This document shows, piece after piece, positions 8,909 to 16,821 of a stretch of DNA of 64,000 nucleotides; the stretch's first letter is position 1, and each line of letters begins with the position of its first letter. A program made the position numbers and the translations under genes. The DNA lies in contig CALEMW010000068.1 in NCBI GenBank assembly GCA_937910695.1, positions 1 to 64,000 on the forward strand, in the 5' to 3' direction. This DNA is from an uncultured bacterium. GTDB taxonomy: Bacteria; Krumholzibacteriota; Krumholzibacteriia; LZORAL124-64-63. The notes under the pieces were generated by a model. It saw only the letters and a program-made list of their open reading frames with translations, searched no databases and was not told where the DNA came from.

Positions 8909-10665
8909 TTTTTGTCCCTCGAGTAAGCCAGCACGTGCTTGACCTTGTGGCTTTCCATGAAATCGTGAGGCCTCATCACCAACGGGTTGCGCTTCGACAA
9001 TGGTGCCTTCTCATAAGCCGCCCCCACGATCCCCGTGCACACCGCGTCTGAGAAGTCCTCCCCAGGACCCAAGAGGCCCCCCGTCCGTGCGAGGTTGGCC
9101 AAGTACCGTGGGGCCGGCATCTTCACCCCCGAGTCCGCAATCTGACCGATCCTCTTCACAGCATCTTGAGTTCCCGAGCGCGGGCGCAGAGCAACCATGT
9201 CATACCCCGACTTGTCAAATAGGGAGATCCTGCTCCGCCCAACCTGGGGGATCTGTTTGATAACTCGCTCATTCTTCGCGAGCTTCTTGTCATCCAGATG
9301 CGCGACCTCCCCCCTGCCTGTGTGTACAGCGGCGTGAATCCACCCAGGATGTTTCGCCCCCACCAAAGCGTCGTGAGCTCGGACGATGGGGGTGAGGATG
9401 CTCTTCCCTGAACTCCCCGGCTTGGTCATGATGATGTCCCCCGGGCGTAAGCGTGCCTGGAAATCTCGGAGGGAGTGTGTCGTGGGCGTCCCTCTCCTCA
9501 CGTCTCCCTGCTCGATGGACGCCGTCTTGAGGATGTGACTCACCACCTGATCAGCTGGGTTTCCCATCCGACGCTTGGCGGCCCGAGCCAGGCGCAGATG
9601 CTTCTGATCCTTCTGCGCAACCTCACCAACTGCTGCCGGGATGCTTCCCAAGCCAATGGCGGCAGGATGCCTCACTGTCTTCTGCCCGAAAAGGGCCGTT
9701 TCCTTCGTGAGTTTCCCCTGGTAGTCCAACATATTGGTATCCGGGGCGTAGTAGACTGCCGGCTTCCCACTGGCCACGGTCTCCGCGAAAGTAGTCCCGT
9801 GCGCGCGGATGACGTTGATGTCTGCCTCCTGCATCATGGCACCCAGCGGGGCAAACCCATGTACCTGAACACGGGAGTCCTTCTTCGCCAAGGCGTCCAG
9901 ACGCCTCTTCAGGCCCTTGTTCCTGCCAGCCACCGCGTGGATCACAGCGTTGGGAGGGAGGTCCGCCTGGAGCACCTGGTGCGTCATGGGGAGCACCTCG
10001 AGCCCAAGGGCCCCGCCCGAGACCGTGATGTTGTGATCCTTCCGGGCCATCAAGCCCGTGCGCTTCTTCCTGGCCAAGACGTCTGGGTGAACCGGGAGAC
10101 CCGTGATCGTCCGTGTTTCCCTGGCCAAGGGAAGGCTGCCCACAACCTGCTTCGTGCCAATGTGAATGCGCCGCCCTGAAGACACCAGGCTCCTATCATA
10201 CTCGCCCGTCCACTTTTCAGGGTCTGTGTGCACAATGTGGATGGGCTTGTCCACGTTTCTCACAGCCATCTGGAGATGGGGCATCGTCATGACAACAGGA
10301 CCATCGTGGGCGTCGAAGTACCTCTTGACCTTATCCTTGTCCACTCCCCGCAAGTAGTAGTTCTCATGGTCAAACGCCAAGCGGGCACCTGACTTCAGGT
10401 TCTTCTCTTTGAGATGGTTGGAGACGCTGCGCTCGTAGGAGCGGAGCTTGTCCTTCTTGCCAAAGAGCTCGTGGAAGTCCACGAGCTCCGATTGGACACC
10501 CCTCTTCTCCGCCGCCGCCGCGATGGCCTTGGCCTGGGAGATGTGCCCAGCACCAAAACCGGTGCCCACATACATGATCTTCAGGGGAGCCCCCGAGAAG
10601 CTACTACGAGCGCCGGATGGCGTAGGGGGTATTAGCTTTTTTGATCTCGAAGGGGTCATGGGCAA
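8905..10665 (-). CDS. Fusion: MurG/GT28-type glycosyltransferase plus permuted papain-like hydrolase
   Basis: Residues about 28-400 resemble GT-B enzymes of the MurG / diacylglycerol-glucosyltransferase type: 'KIMYVGTGFGAGH' at the start, 'TVSGGALGLEVLPM' mid-way and an 'ADINVIRAHGTTFAE' loop near the expected donor site. Residues about 420-586 ('RPGDIIMTKPGSSGK', 'HPGWIHAAVHTGRGEVAHL', a late 'FSDAVCTGIVGAAYEKA') resemble YiiX/NlpC-P60-like permuted papain folds, with candidate His and Cys. The track's TTG start overlaps the preceding gene by 62 bases; the ATG at 10659 or a later start is possible. A transferase/hydrolase inside a virion operon is unusual. Confidence 0.7.
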   Translation of the reverse strand: MPMTPSRSKKLIPPTPSGARSSFSGAPLKIMYVGTGFGAGHISQAKAIAAAAEKRGVQSELVDFHELFGKKDKLRSYERSVSNHLKEKNLKSGARLAFDHENYYLRGVDKDKVKRYFDAHDGPVVMTMPHLQMAVRNVDKPIHIVHTDPEKWTGEYDRSLVSSGRRIHIGTKQVVGSLPLARETRTITGLPVHPDVLARKKRTGLMARKDHNITVSGGALGLEVLPMTHQVLQADLPPNAVIHAVAGRNKGLKRRLDALAKKDSRVQVHGFAPLGAMMQEADINVIRAHGTTFAETVASGKPAVYYAPDTNMLDYQGKLTKETALFGQKTVRHPAAIGLGSIPAAVGEVAQKDQKHLRLARAAKRRMGNPADQVVSHILKTASIEQGDVRRGTPTTHSLRDFQARLRPGDIIMTKPGSSGKSILTPIVRAHDALVGAKHPGWIHAAVHTGRGEVAHLDDKKLAKNERVIKQIPQVGRSRISLFDKSGYDMVALRPRSGTQDAVKRIGQIADSGVKMPAPRYLANLARTGGLLGPGEDFSDAVCTGIVGAAYEKAPLSKRNPLVMRPHDFMESHKVKHVLAYSRDKK

Positions 10666-11542
10666 CCAAGCTGTCGTCCAGCAGATCGAACGAGGTGCCC
10701 GTTGAAGGAACCGTTATCCGCCGAACGATTGAAGTTCCCTCAAATACTACGTCAACGACCGCGCCTTTCACAAGGTTCGTCTCCGCCTCCCCAGCCATGT
10801 CCGTGACGATCCGAATGGCAGGCCCCAGCAGGGAGTAGTCGTCCTTCTTCACCACCTGCCCCACAGGAGAAATTGTGATCCCCCGGTTGTAGAGCCCCTT
10901 CCCGTCCTGGGTGGACAGCTTGGCCTTGGCCAAGATGAGGTTCCCCGCGGCCACAGCGTCAGATGCCGTGACCATCCAGTCCGACCACTGGCTGAAGATG
11001 AAGGTCGCCGTGTTGAAGTACCTGATGCGGTAGTAGTTGGTGGAGAGCCCGCCCCCATCCACGTAGACATAAGTGGAGATCCCGGCCTGGAGGGGCACAT
11101 GCGCGTCCTCTCCGCAGTCCTTCTGTCCCTGGGTGAACCCCAACGCGGAGAGAGCCGTCCCCCCCGTGAGCTCCAAGGAGCCATCACTACCCGAGTTGTC
11201 CCCCTCGATCTTGAGTTTCCCCGAGCTGTCCGACCCCGTCGCCCCTGTGATCCCCGCGTTGAAGTCCTCCACGACAGCCACGATGGCGTTCGGGTCCGCC
11301 TTCGCGAAGAGCAGCACCTGCTCTGACCCCCCGTCTGTCTTGAGCTTGAGAGTCAGCCCCTGCAAGGTGTAGGCACCCTCCTTCGTGCCCGTCAGGGAGG
11401 GCTTGGCCGAGGACGCAGCTGTGATCAGCAGAGCATCGCTGTAGTTGGGGGGCCCGAGGACGCTGCGCTGCACCTGCATGGCGTTGTAGTTCGCCAGAAT
11501 CGTTGCAATGTCCTCAACATAGATGGTGATGCTGGCTGACAT
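10604..11542 (-). CDS. Virion structural protein, 312 aa
   Basis: Beta-rich with a module at about 55-135 (Leu-rich strands, 'IVAVVEDFNAG', 'TALSALGFTQG') matching the IN...LGF-type module repeated in the J-like and 934-aa proteins. The second half contains 'YYRIRYFNTATFIFSQWSDW', reminiscent of fibronectin-like strands. No catalytic motif. It lies directly downstream of the 57-aa gene and is probably an appendage or baseplate component. Confidence 0.7.
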   Translation of the reverse strand: MSASITIYVEDIATILANYNAMQVQRSVLGPPNYSDALLITAASSAKPSLTGTKEGAYTLQGLTLKLKTDGGSEQVLLFAKADPNAIVAVVEDFNAGITGATGSDSSGKLKIEGDNSGSDGSLELTGGTALSALGFTQGQKDCGEDAHVPLQAGISTYVYVDGGGLSTNYYRIRYFNTATFIFSQWSDWMVTASDAVAAGNLILAKAKLSTQDGKGLYNRGITISPVGQVVKKDDYSLLGPAIRIVTDMAGEAETNLVKGAVVDVVFEGTSIVRRITVPSTGTSFDLLDDSLVAHDPFEIKKANTPYAIRRS

Positions 11543-11716
11543 CTACTTCACCGACTTGATCGTGGGTTTGTCTGGAGTGGTCGCCCCCGCTGAGCGGATC
11601 TTGGGCTTCACATGCACGATGGTCGGGATCTTGGGGCTCTCCGCCGTGTAAGGCTGGGGGACGATCTCCGTCTCAGCAACCATGCCTCGCGTCAGAAGGG
11701 AGATGGACAAACTCAT
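11543..11716 (-). CDS. 57-aa virion-operon protein (below ORF-track cutoff)
   Basis: Read directly from the minus strand: ATG at 11716 overlaps the 179-aa gene's stop as ATGA, and TAG at 11543 abuts the next start. The product begins MSLSISLLTRGMVAETEIVP and ends in a Lys/Pro-rich tail ('KPTIKSVK'). The perfect operon fit on both sides supports a real gene. Function unknown. Confidence 0.6.
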   Translation of the reverse strand: MSLSISLLTRGMVAETEIVPQPYTAESPKIPTIVHVKPKIRSAGATTPDKPTIKSVK

Positions 11717-12252
11717 GAGGACCTCACCATGCGGTACGTCTTCATCTTACCAGAGGACTCGAGGTCAGACACGATGTTGTACGTCGCGTTGAGCCCTGCG
11801 GTCTCCGAGCCACCATCTGTGGCAGCCTCCGCGTTGGCCTTGCTGTTGAACACCCGGAGCCTGGCGCTGATCAAGTGGCCACCGCTGTACACGGTGTCGT
11901 CGATGAAGGCGTTCTCGTGAAGCAATCCCATGGCCCGAACCACCAGAGCGGCCAGGTCATCCACATCCTGCTGAGTCGCTATGATCTGCTCCGAGACCCG
12001 AGAGTACACCAAGCTCTCGATGGAGTGCTGTGCGTCCGCGTAGGTGATGAAGAGGGCCACGTAGACCCCCGTAACGGAGGGTGTCCAGGTCCCGTGGTAG
12101 ATGCCTTTGTCCGTGTGGACGAGGCTTACGGTAGCCTGGGGTGAGCTGGCGCCAGCCAGGTACACCAGGGCCTGGGGGTATGCTGTCTCATTGCCGTCAG
12201 CCAGGTTGAGTTCGAGGTTGACGACGTTGCCTATTGTGGCTGGGATCGCCAT
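11713..12252 (-). CDS. Virion protein, 179 aa
   Basis: The N-terminal half is beta-rich and Ig-like ('VSLVHTDKGIYHGTWTPS' then 'GVYVALFITYAD'), the layout of small tail-associated beta-sandwich domains. The second half is helical ('QQDVDDLAALVVRAMGLLHEN') and then beta. It is the first gene after the terminator at 12290-12324, so it probably starts a new transcript or depends on read-through. Confidence 0.65.
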   Translation of the reverse strand: MAIPATIGNVVNLELNLADGNETAYPQALVYLAGASSPQATVSLVHTDKGIYHGTWTPSVTGVYVALFITYADAQHSIESLVYSRVSEQIIATQQDVDDLAALVVRAMGLLHENAFIDDTVYSGGHLISARLRVFNSKANAEAATDGGSETAGLNATYNIVSDLESSGKMKTYRMVRSS

Positions 12253-12289
12253 GGGGAAATCCTATCACGGAGGGCCTGGGGGCCGGAAA

Positions 12290-12324
12290 CAAAAAACCCG
12301 GGGGGCCTCGCGGCCCCCCGGGGG
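12290..12324 (-). terminator. Rho-independent terminator of the fibre-like gene
   Basis: The minus strand reads CCCGGGGGGCC-GCGA-GGCCCCCCGGG followed by TTTTTTG: an 11-bp GC stem with a T run. It lies just 3' of the 776-aa gene and insulates it from the following virion genes, suggesting separate high-level expression. Confidence 0.85.
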
Positions 12325-12351
12325 AATTAACCTACTGCATCAGCCAACGGC

Positions 12352-14682
12352 TTACGCGAAGCTCATCGGCTCGCCGACACTGATGTCCATCTTGACTGCC
12401 CCGCCGCCGCCGACGGCGACGTAGCCCATGCGGAGGCGAACACCGCCGGAGGGGCTCGGGGGAGTGATGGTCAGCTTCCCCACGGTGGCGGACAGGTAGA
12501 CCCGCTTGCCAACGTCGGTGACGGCCGGGAGGGCGTCCCAGATGGCGTCAGGAATGCTCACCTGACCGGACAGCTGGTAGTCTCCCGGGTTGCCAGAGGT
12601 GATGGAGCTGGGAGCGATGGCGTAGGCGTCCTGCCTGCGGCCAGTGCCGTCGGCGTCCCCGTGGTACAGCTTGGGGGTACCGGCGTCATCCTGGATGCAG
12701 ACGGGGGCTCCAGCAGAGATGGCCTCACCGGCCGTCTTGGTCAGCGTGCCGCCCGCGGCGTGCCCGTGCAGCGAGTCGGCGTTGCTGCCGTCGGTGAGGG
12801 TGTTGAGGTCCGCCGCCAGCGTGGTGCTGGTGGTGGCGACGTAGCCGGAACCGCTGTCGTTGAACTTCACGTACTGCGGCAGGTTCAGGCTGTCCACCGG
12901 AGACAGGGTGATGTCGCCGGCGGTGGTGGTGGAGAGGTCAAGGGCCCCGTTGTCGATGGTCAGGGAGCTGTTGCCCACGCCGTCGATGGTGACAACCCCC
13001 GTGGCGTCCACGTCGAACATCGCGCAGTTCACGTCCAGGGTCGCCGCGCTCTGAAGCACGAGGTTCCCGCTGGTGACGGTCTGAAGCGTGAGGTTCGCAG
13101 AGGTGAGGGAGATGTTGTGGGCGAGGCTCTCCTTGAAGACGAGGTTGTTGACCAGCACGCCGACGAAGTTCATCTCGTCAGCGGCCGCGTCGCCGAACTG
13201 CACGTTGTCCTGGAAGGTGGTGCTGCCCACCACCGTCTCAATACCGGAGACCGAGAGGTCGCCCGCGACGGTGGTGGTCACGCCGGTCTGGCCGATGGTG
13301 ATGGCCGAGGCGTTGGTGACACCCAGCTGCACGACACCGTCGGTGCCCGCAACGGAGGTCCCGCTGCCGATGGCCCCGCCCGCGCCCGCATCGAGCACGA
13401 GGTTGGCGCCAGCGCCGCCGTTCTGGTTCAGAGCACCAGCACCGCCCTGTCCGGCGGTGAGATCCAGGCTGCCGCCCGCGCCGCCAGCGGAGGTGTCGTC
13501 CACGCCGGCAGCGCCGGCACCGGACTCGATGGCGAAGGTGCCGCCAACGCCGGCGTCAGCGTCCAGCACGCCGATGCCCCGACCGTTGTTCTCGAAAGTC
13601 AGGTCCGTGGTGATGAGACCATTGACCTCGACGTCGTTGTTGGTGTTGGTGCCCAGGGTGACGTTGCCGTCCACCACCAGGGCGCCGGCCACGTCCACCG
13701 TGCCGCTGCCGAAGAAGTTGTAGTCGGGGTTGGTGGTAGCGTTGCCGAACGTGAACTGCTCGCTGCCGTTCACGGTGTCGATGGCGAGGTAGTTGTTGAC
13801 GTCCTGGCCCATGCTGAAGGCGGGGCCGAGGTTGTCCGACAGGTCGATACCGATCATCTGCCCGGCGTCCATGGCCAGATCGAAAGTCCCGGTCGGGTCC
13901 AGGTCGATGTTGCTGCCGGAGAAGGTGAAGGCCCCGCCGGTCACGGTGAGCGCAGCCGCGGCGGTCAGCGCGTTGGTGGTCACGTCCAGACCAGCAGCGG
14001 CGTCCACGTTGCCCGCGAAGGAAACCTGGCCGGAACCGAGCTGGGTGAACAGGGGGTTGTCGGTGGCGTTGCCGAAGATGATCGCATCGGTCTGGTTGTT
14101 GACCCGGATGTAGTCCACACCACCCGCGTCCACGACGAAGGCACCATCGGCGTCGTTGTTCAGGTGGATCTCGAACGGGGAACCCGCGCCCATGGCCAGG
14201 TCCACGTCGGTCAGCGCCGTACCCGTGATGGCCTGCGAGTCCACGGTGAGGGCCGCGCCAGTCACATCGAGGCCAGCCTCGGCGTTGACGTTGCCACTCA
14301 CGCCCAGAACACCCGAGATGCCGACGATGCCCGTCAGGTTCAGGGTATCCGCGTTGAGCGCGAGGATCCCATCGCCGGCACCCGCGTTGCTGGCGGTGAT
14401 GCCGATGGACTTGTCATCGGCGCTGTTGGCCGCCAGGCCGATGCTCAGGCTGTTGGTGGCGTCGATGGAGGGATCGGAGCCGTCGATGTCGACGGAGCCG
14501 CTCAGGGTAACGAGGCCGGCGGCGTTGACAGCTCCGGTCAGCGTGATGGCCTGTCCGTTGCCATCAATGCTCAAGGCACCGGATCCGGCCCCCTGGATCC
14601 CGGCGCCCACGCCGAGGGTGTCAGCCGCGGCCAGCTGCTTGAGGCCTTCGGTTTGGATTGAGAGTGCTTGCTGAAGTGCCAT
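12352..14682 (-). CDS. Repetitive fibre-like virion protein, 776 aa
   Basis: Low-complexity beta-repeat protein rich in Gly, Ala, Asp, Thr and Val. Strands recur in patterns such as 'AGLDVTGAALTVDS', 'AGLDVTTNALTAAAALTV' and 'FGNATDNPLFTQLGSG', typical of parallel beta-helical fibres. The last 130 residues ('GEAISAGAPVCIQDDAG', 'DVGKRVYLSATVGKLT') form a different, compact beta module resembling the 134-aa protein at 15428. SD AGGAGATAAAGAC precedes ATG. A strong private terminator follows. Likely a host-contact fibre or abundant decoration protein. Confidence 0.75.
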   Translation of the reverse strand: MALQQALSIQTEGLKQLAAADTLGVGAGIQGAGSGALSIDGNGQAITLTGAVNAAGLVTLSGSVDIDGSDPSIDATNSLSIGLAANSADDKSIGITASNAGAGDGILALNADTLNLTGIVGISGVLGVSGNVNAEAGLDVTGAALTVDSQAITGTALTDVDLAMGAGSPFEIHLNNDADGAFVVDAGGVDYIRVNNQTDAIIFGNATDNPLFTQLGSGQVSFAGNVDAAAGLDVTTNALTAAAALTVTGGAFTFSGSNIDLDPTGTFDLAMDAGQMIGIDLSDNLGPAFSMGQDVNNYLAIDTVNGSEQFTFGNATTNPDYNFFGSGTVDVAGALVVDGNVTLGTNTNNDVEVNGLITTDLTFENNGRGIGVLDADAGVGGTFAIESGAGAAGVDDTSAGGAGGSLDLTAGQGGAGALNQNGGAGANLVLDAGAGGAIGSGTSVAGTDGVVQLGVTNASAITIGQTGVTTTVAGDLSVSGIETVVGSTTFQDNVQFGDAAADEMNFVGVLVNNLVFKESLAHNISLTSANLTLQTVTSGNLVLQSAATLDVNCAMFDVDATGVVTIDGVGNSSLTIDNGALDLSTTTAGDITLSPVDSLNLPQYVKFNDSGSGYVATTSTTLAADLNTLTDGSNADSLHGHAAGGTLTKTAGEAISAGAPVCIQDDAGTPKLYHGDADGTGRRQDAYAIAPSSITSGNPGDYQLSGQVSIPDAIWDALPAVTDVGKRVYLSATVGKLTITPPSPSGGVRLRMGYVAVGGGGAVKMDISVGEPMSFA

Positions 14683-14751
14683 GTCTTTATCTCCTGGAGT
14701 TTTTTACGTCTGTCGGGTCACCCCCAGGTGCTTCCAGGGCCGCGTCATGCC

Positions 14752-14967
14752 CTACACCCGGCGAAACCGGGGATCAGCGTCGAGGTGGCGCGCAGCGCGC
14801 TCATCATCCACCGTGAGCGAGTCGCCCACCTTCCAGTGCTCCCCGTTGGGAGGCAGGAGCTCAACCCGAGCCCCGTCCTTCTGGTGCAGTCGGATCTTCG
14901 TGACCACACCCATGTTCTTCACCAGGCCGGGCCGGTCCTTGAGCCCGACGAACTCGAACTTTGCCAT
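14752..14967 (-). CDS. Small virion-region protein, 71 aa
   Basis: Start chosen at ATG 14967, preceded by AAGGAGA with 7-base spacing; the track's two-codon longer start is less likely. Basic, one compact beta fold, ending 'DERAARHLDADPRFRRV'. This ending recurs, as I recall, in small phage head/tail proteins, but I cannot assign a role. It is probably transcribed from the GGATAATATT element about 30 bases upstream. Confidence 0.65.
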   Translation of the reverse strand: MAKFEFVGLKDRPGLVKNMGVVTKIRLHQKDGARVELLPPNGEHWKVGDSLTVDDERAARHLDADPRFRRV

Positions 14968-14993
14968 GAGCAAATCTCCTTCGCGAAAGTGAC

Positions 14994-15007
14994 AATATTA
15001 TCCGCTA
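14994..15007 (-). promoter_or_regulatory. Promoter-like GCGGATAATATT
   Basis: Minus strand GCGGATAATATT, about 30 bases before the 71-aa gene. It resembles the GG-N-ATAAG elements elsewhere but with AT in place of AG, so it may also suit a host sigma-70 -10 box. No clear -35 box. Confidence 0.4.
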
Positions 15008-15062
15008 TCCTGGGGGATAAAAGAATACCGAAAGACAGAATGGGGGGATTACGGGGGGGTTA

Positions 15063-15407
15063 CTACTTGCTGCGGGTCATCGTCATCTTGTCGAGATCCA
15101 CGGCCCAGTTCACCCCACCAGTGGGGTCGATGCCGTGCTTCAAGGCGAAGTCACTCACCGCCTCATTGAGAGCCTTCTCCTCTGCTTGCAGAGAAATCAA
15201 GCGCTCGTTGGCCTGCGCCCGAGCCCTGCGGAAGATGATCTCCGCATCGGCATACGCCAACTTGGCCGTGGTGATGTCCTCCCGCTGCTTGCGGAGAACC
15301 ACCTGCTGATGCCTGGTGAACTTGATCACCGGGGGCAGGCTGTTCTGACTTTTGGTGGTGGGCTTGCTCACCACGGGCTTTTTCTTCGCGGGCTTCCTGG
15401 CTGCCAT
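15063..15407 (-). CDS. Coiled-coil protein with basic N terminus, 114 aa
   Basis: The N terminus is Lys-rich ('MAARKPAKKKPVVSK'). Residues 35-90 are a predicted helix or coiled coil. The C terminus ('HGIDPTGGVNWAVDLDKM') is short. An analogous layout (long helix then short tail) is seen in small head-vertex or tail chaperone proteins, but I recognise no family. It ends the run of small genes before the 71-aa gene. Confidence 0.65.
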   Translation of the reverse strand: MAARKPAKKKPVVSKPTTKSQNSLPPVIKFTRHQQVVLRKQREDITTAKLAYADAEIIFRRARAQANERLISLQAEEKALNEAVSDFALKHGIDPTGGVNWAVDLDKMTMTRSK

Positions 15408-15427
15408 AGCGTCCTCCTCGTCGCGTG

Positions 15428-15832
15428 TTAGGCGCCGACCAAAATGAGCGGAGCCTCGGTCTGCACTAGAATAGATGTGGAGGATATAACAAATGCGACG
15501 GTCTGCCTATACACTTGCCCTGTCACCGGGCGTGCTGGCGGCGTCTCTGTGAGTGTGCCATCCGCGGCCACAAACATGCTCTTGTTGGGGGTGAGTCCCG
15601 AGTAGATTCCTCCCCCCACCACGCCGGCCATCTGCACGATGCAGACCGTCCCTGCCTTCTTCACGATGACTCCCCGAGCGGGCATCTTGGCCGGATTGGT
15701 CCTGTCCACCTTCCTCACGGCTGGACGCCCGTTGGACGTTCCAGAGATGTAAACCGCGTCTCCAACAGCCTCGGCCGCAGAGCACTCGCCCACCAGATAC
15801 TTCTCTGCCCCAACAGGAAACGCGGTTGCCAT
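15428..15832 (-). CDS. Small beta-domain virion protein, 134 aa
   Basis: The pattern 'GDAVYISGTSNGRPAV', 'ARGVIVKKAGTVCIVQMAG', 'GLTPNKSMFVAADGTLTETPP' resembles the C-terminal module of the 776-aa fibre-like protein and small capsid- or tail-decoration domains. It stands alone here as a one-domain gene. No enzyme motif. A role as cement or fibre tip is an inference. Confidence 0.65.
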   Translation of the reverse strand: MATAFPVGAEKYLVGECSAAEAVGDAVYISGTSNGRPAVRKVDRTNPAKMPARGVIVKKAGTVCIVQMAGVVGGGIYSGLTPNKSMFVAADGTLTETPPARPVTGQVYRQTVAFVISSTSILVQTEAPLILVGA

Positions 15833-15835
15833 GGG

Positions 15836-16042
15836 TCACCCCGTGAGGAATTGGTTGATGTTGCCCACGAGCAGCTTCGAGACGTCGGTGGTGTTCTGTG
15901 CCGCCGCGGAGGCTCCCCCTGAGTTCTTCACCACCTTGAGGAACTTCACTTCGGCGTTCAGGCGCTTCTCTTCCTTATCCGCCCAGTCGTTCACTGCGGT
16001 CTCCAGGGCGTCAAGCCGCGCGTCTCTGGCTGCCTTGCTCAC
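15836..16042 (-). CDS. Short helical protein, 68 aa
   Basis: Start chosen at GTG 16042, which overlaps the sigma-factor stop as GTGA; the track's GTG at 16057 is five codons upstream. Helical and charged ('ALETAVNDWADKEEKRLNAE'), ending 'LLVGNINQFLTG'. No family recognised. Confidence 0.6.
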   Translation of the reverse strand: MSKAARDARLDALETAVNDWADKEEKRLNAEVKFLKVVKNSGGASAAAQNTTDVSKLLVGNINQFLTG

Positions 16043-16821
16043 GTGTACTGCTTCCACTTGTTCGCGATGGACAGCTTCAACCGAGACACCTTAGGCGCGC
16101 TCATCCCCAGCCTCCCTGCGATCTGATTCGTCCCGAGCTGGGGTTTCCCCTGCGTCCCGTAGACGTACTGGAACACCTTGTTCTCATCTGGGTCCAACTC
16201 CTGCGGGAGCAGAGACAAGATCTCCTTCGTCTTCGACGGGGAGGTGGACGCGGGGTCAAGGCTGAACTGGCCCGTGGGGTACGCCTTGCGCAGCTCCTTA
16301 CGCAGCCTGGAGGTTTCCGTCGTGGACCAGCCCATTGACTTGGCCAACTCCCCATCGGTGGGCTCCCGGCCAAGGGTGCGCTCTAACTTCTCCTGAGCTG
16401 CCTTCATGGGTGTGATACCTGACAGCCTGGTCTCCACGATGCGGCCGGGGTTCTGGTACGTGTTGACAAACCTTCGCGCCCTCTTGAGCTGATGCTTGAG
16501 GTGTGTGGAGAGCAGGGCGCCTCGGTTGGGATCGTAAGAGGAGATGCCGCGCACGAGGTGGTCCTCAAACTCCGACCGGACAACATCTGGGGGGATGTCC
16601 CGCAGTCGCCTCTCGTAGACACGTCTTTGCTGCGCCACGAAGGGCTCCAAGGACTGCATGAGGGGCTCGAGTTTCTTCGGCTTCCGGCCATTTTGGTCCC
16701 AGTCCTGCCACATCTGGGCTTCCCGAGACTGCTGCTGCTGGCGACGCGCGAGGGTGTTGGGCTTCCTCTGAGCGAAGGCCGTCTTCTCGAGGGCCTCGAG
16801 AGCCTCGTCAACAGGGTTCAT
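16039..16821 (-). CDS. Phage sigma-70-like factor
   Basis: 260 aa. Residues about 85-130 ('SSYDPNRGALLSTHLKHQL', 'FVNTYQNPGRIVE') match the end of sigma region 2. 'AQEKLERTLGREPTDGELA' matches region 3, and the C-terminal 'LGTNQIAGRLGMSAPKVSRL' is a region 4 helix-turn-helix. It should redirect host RNA polymerase. It is translationally coupled inside the virion block, unlike early phage sigma genes. The N terminus 'VDEALEALEKTA' weakly resembles the tag shared by other products. It is the obvious candidate reader of the GG-N-ATAAG elements. Confidence 0.85.
   Translation of the reverse strand: MNPVDEALEALEKTAFAQRKPNTLARRQQQQSREAQMWQDWDQNGRKPKKLEPLMQSLEPFVAQQRRVYERRLRDIPPDVVRSEFEDHLVRGISSYDPNRGALLSTHLKHQLKRARRFVNTYQNPGRIVETRLSGITPMKAAQEKLERTLGREPTDGELAKSMGWSTTETSRLRKELRKAYPTGQFSLDPASTSPSKTKEILSLLPQELDPDENKVFQYVYGTQGKPQLGTNQIAGRLGMSAPKVSRLKLSIANKWKQYT

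Noticed and set aside
12661-14661. 666-aa plus-strand ORF antisense to the fibre-like gene
   Set aside because: Val/Gly/His-rich shadow of a repetitive GC-rich gene with no ribosome site; the minus strand has the coherent product and terminator.
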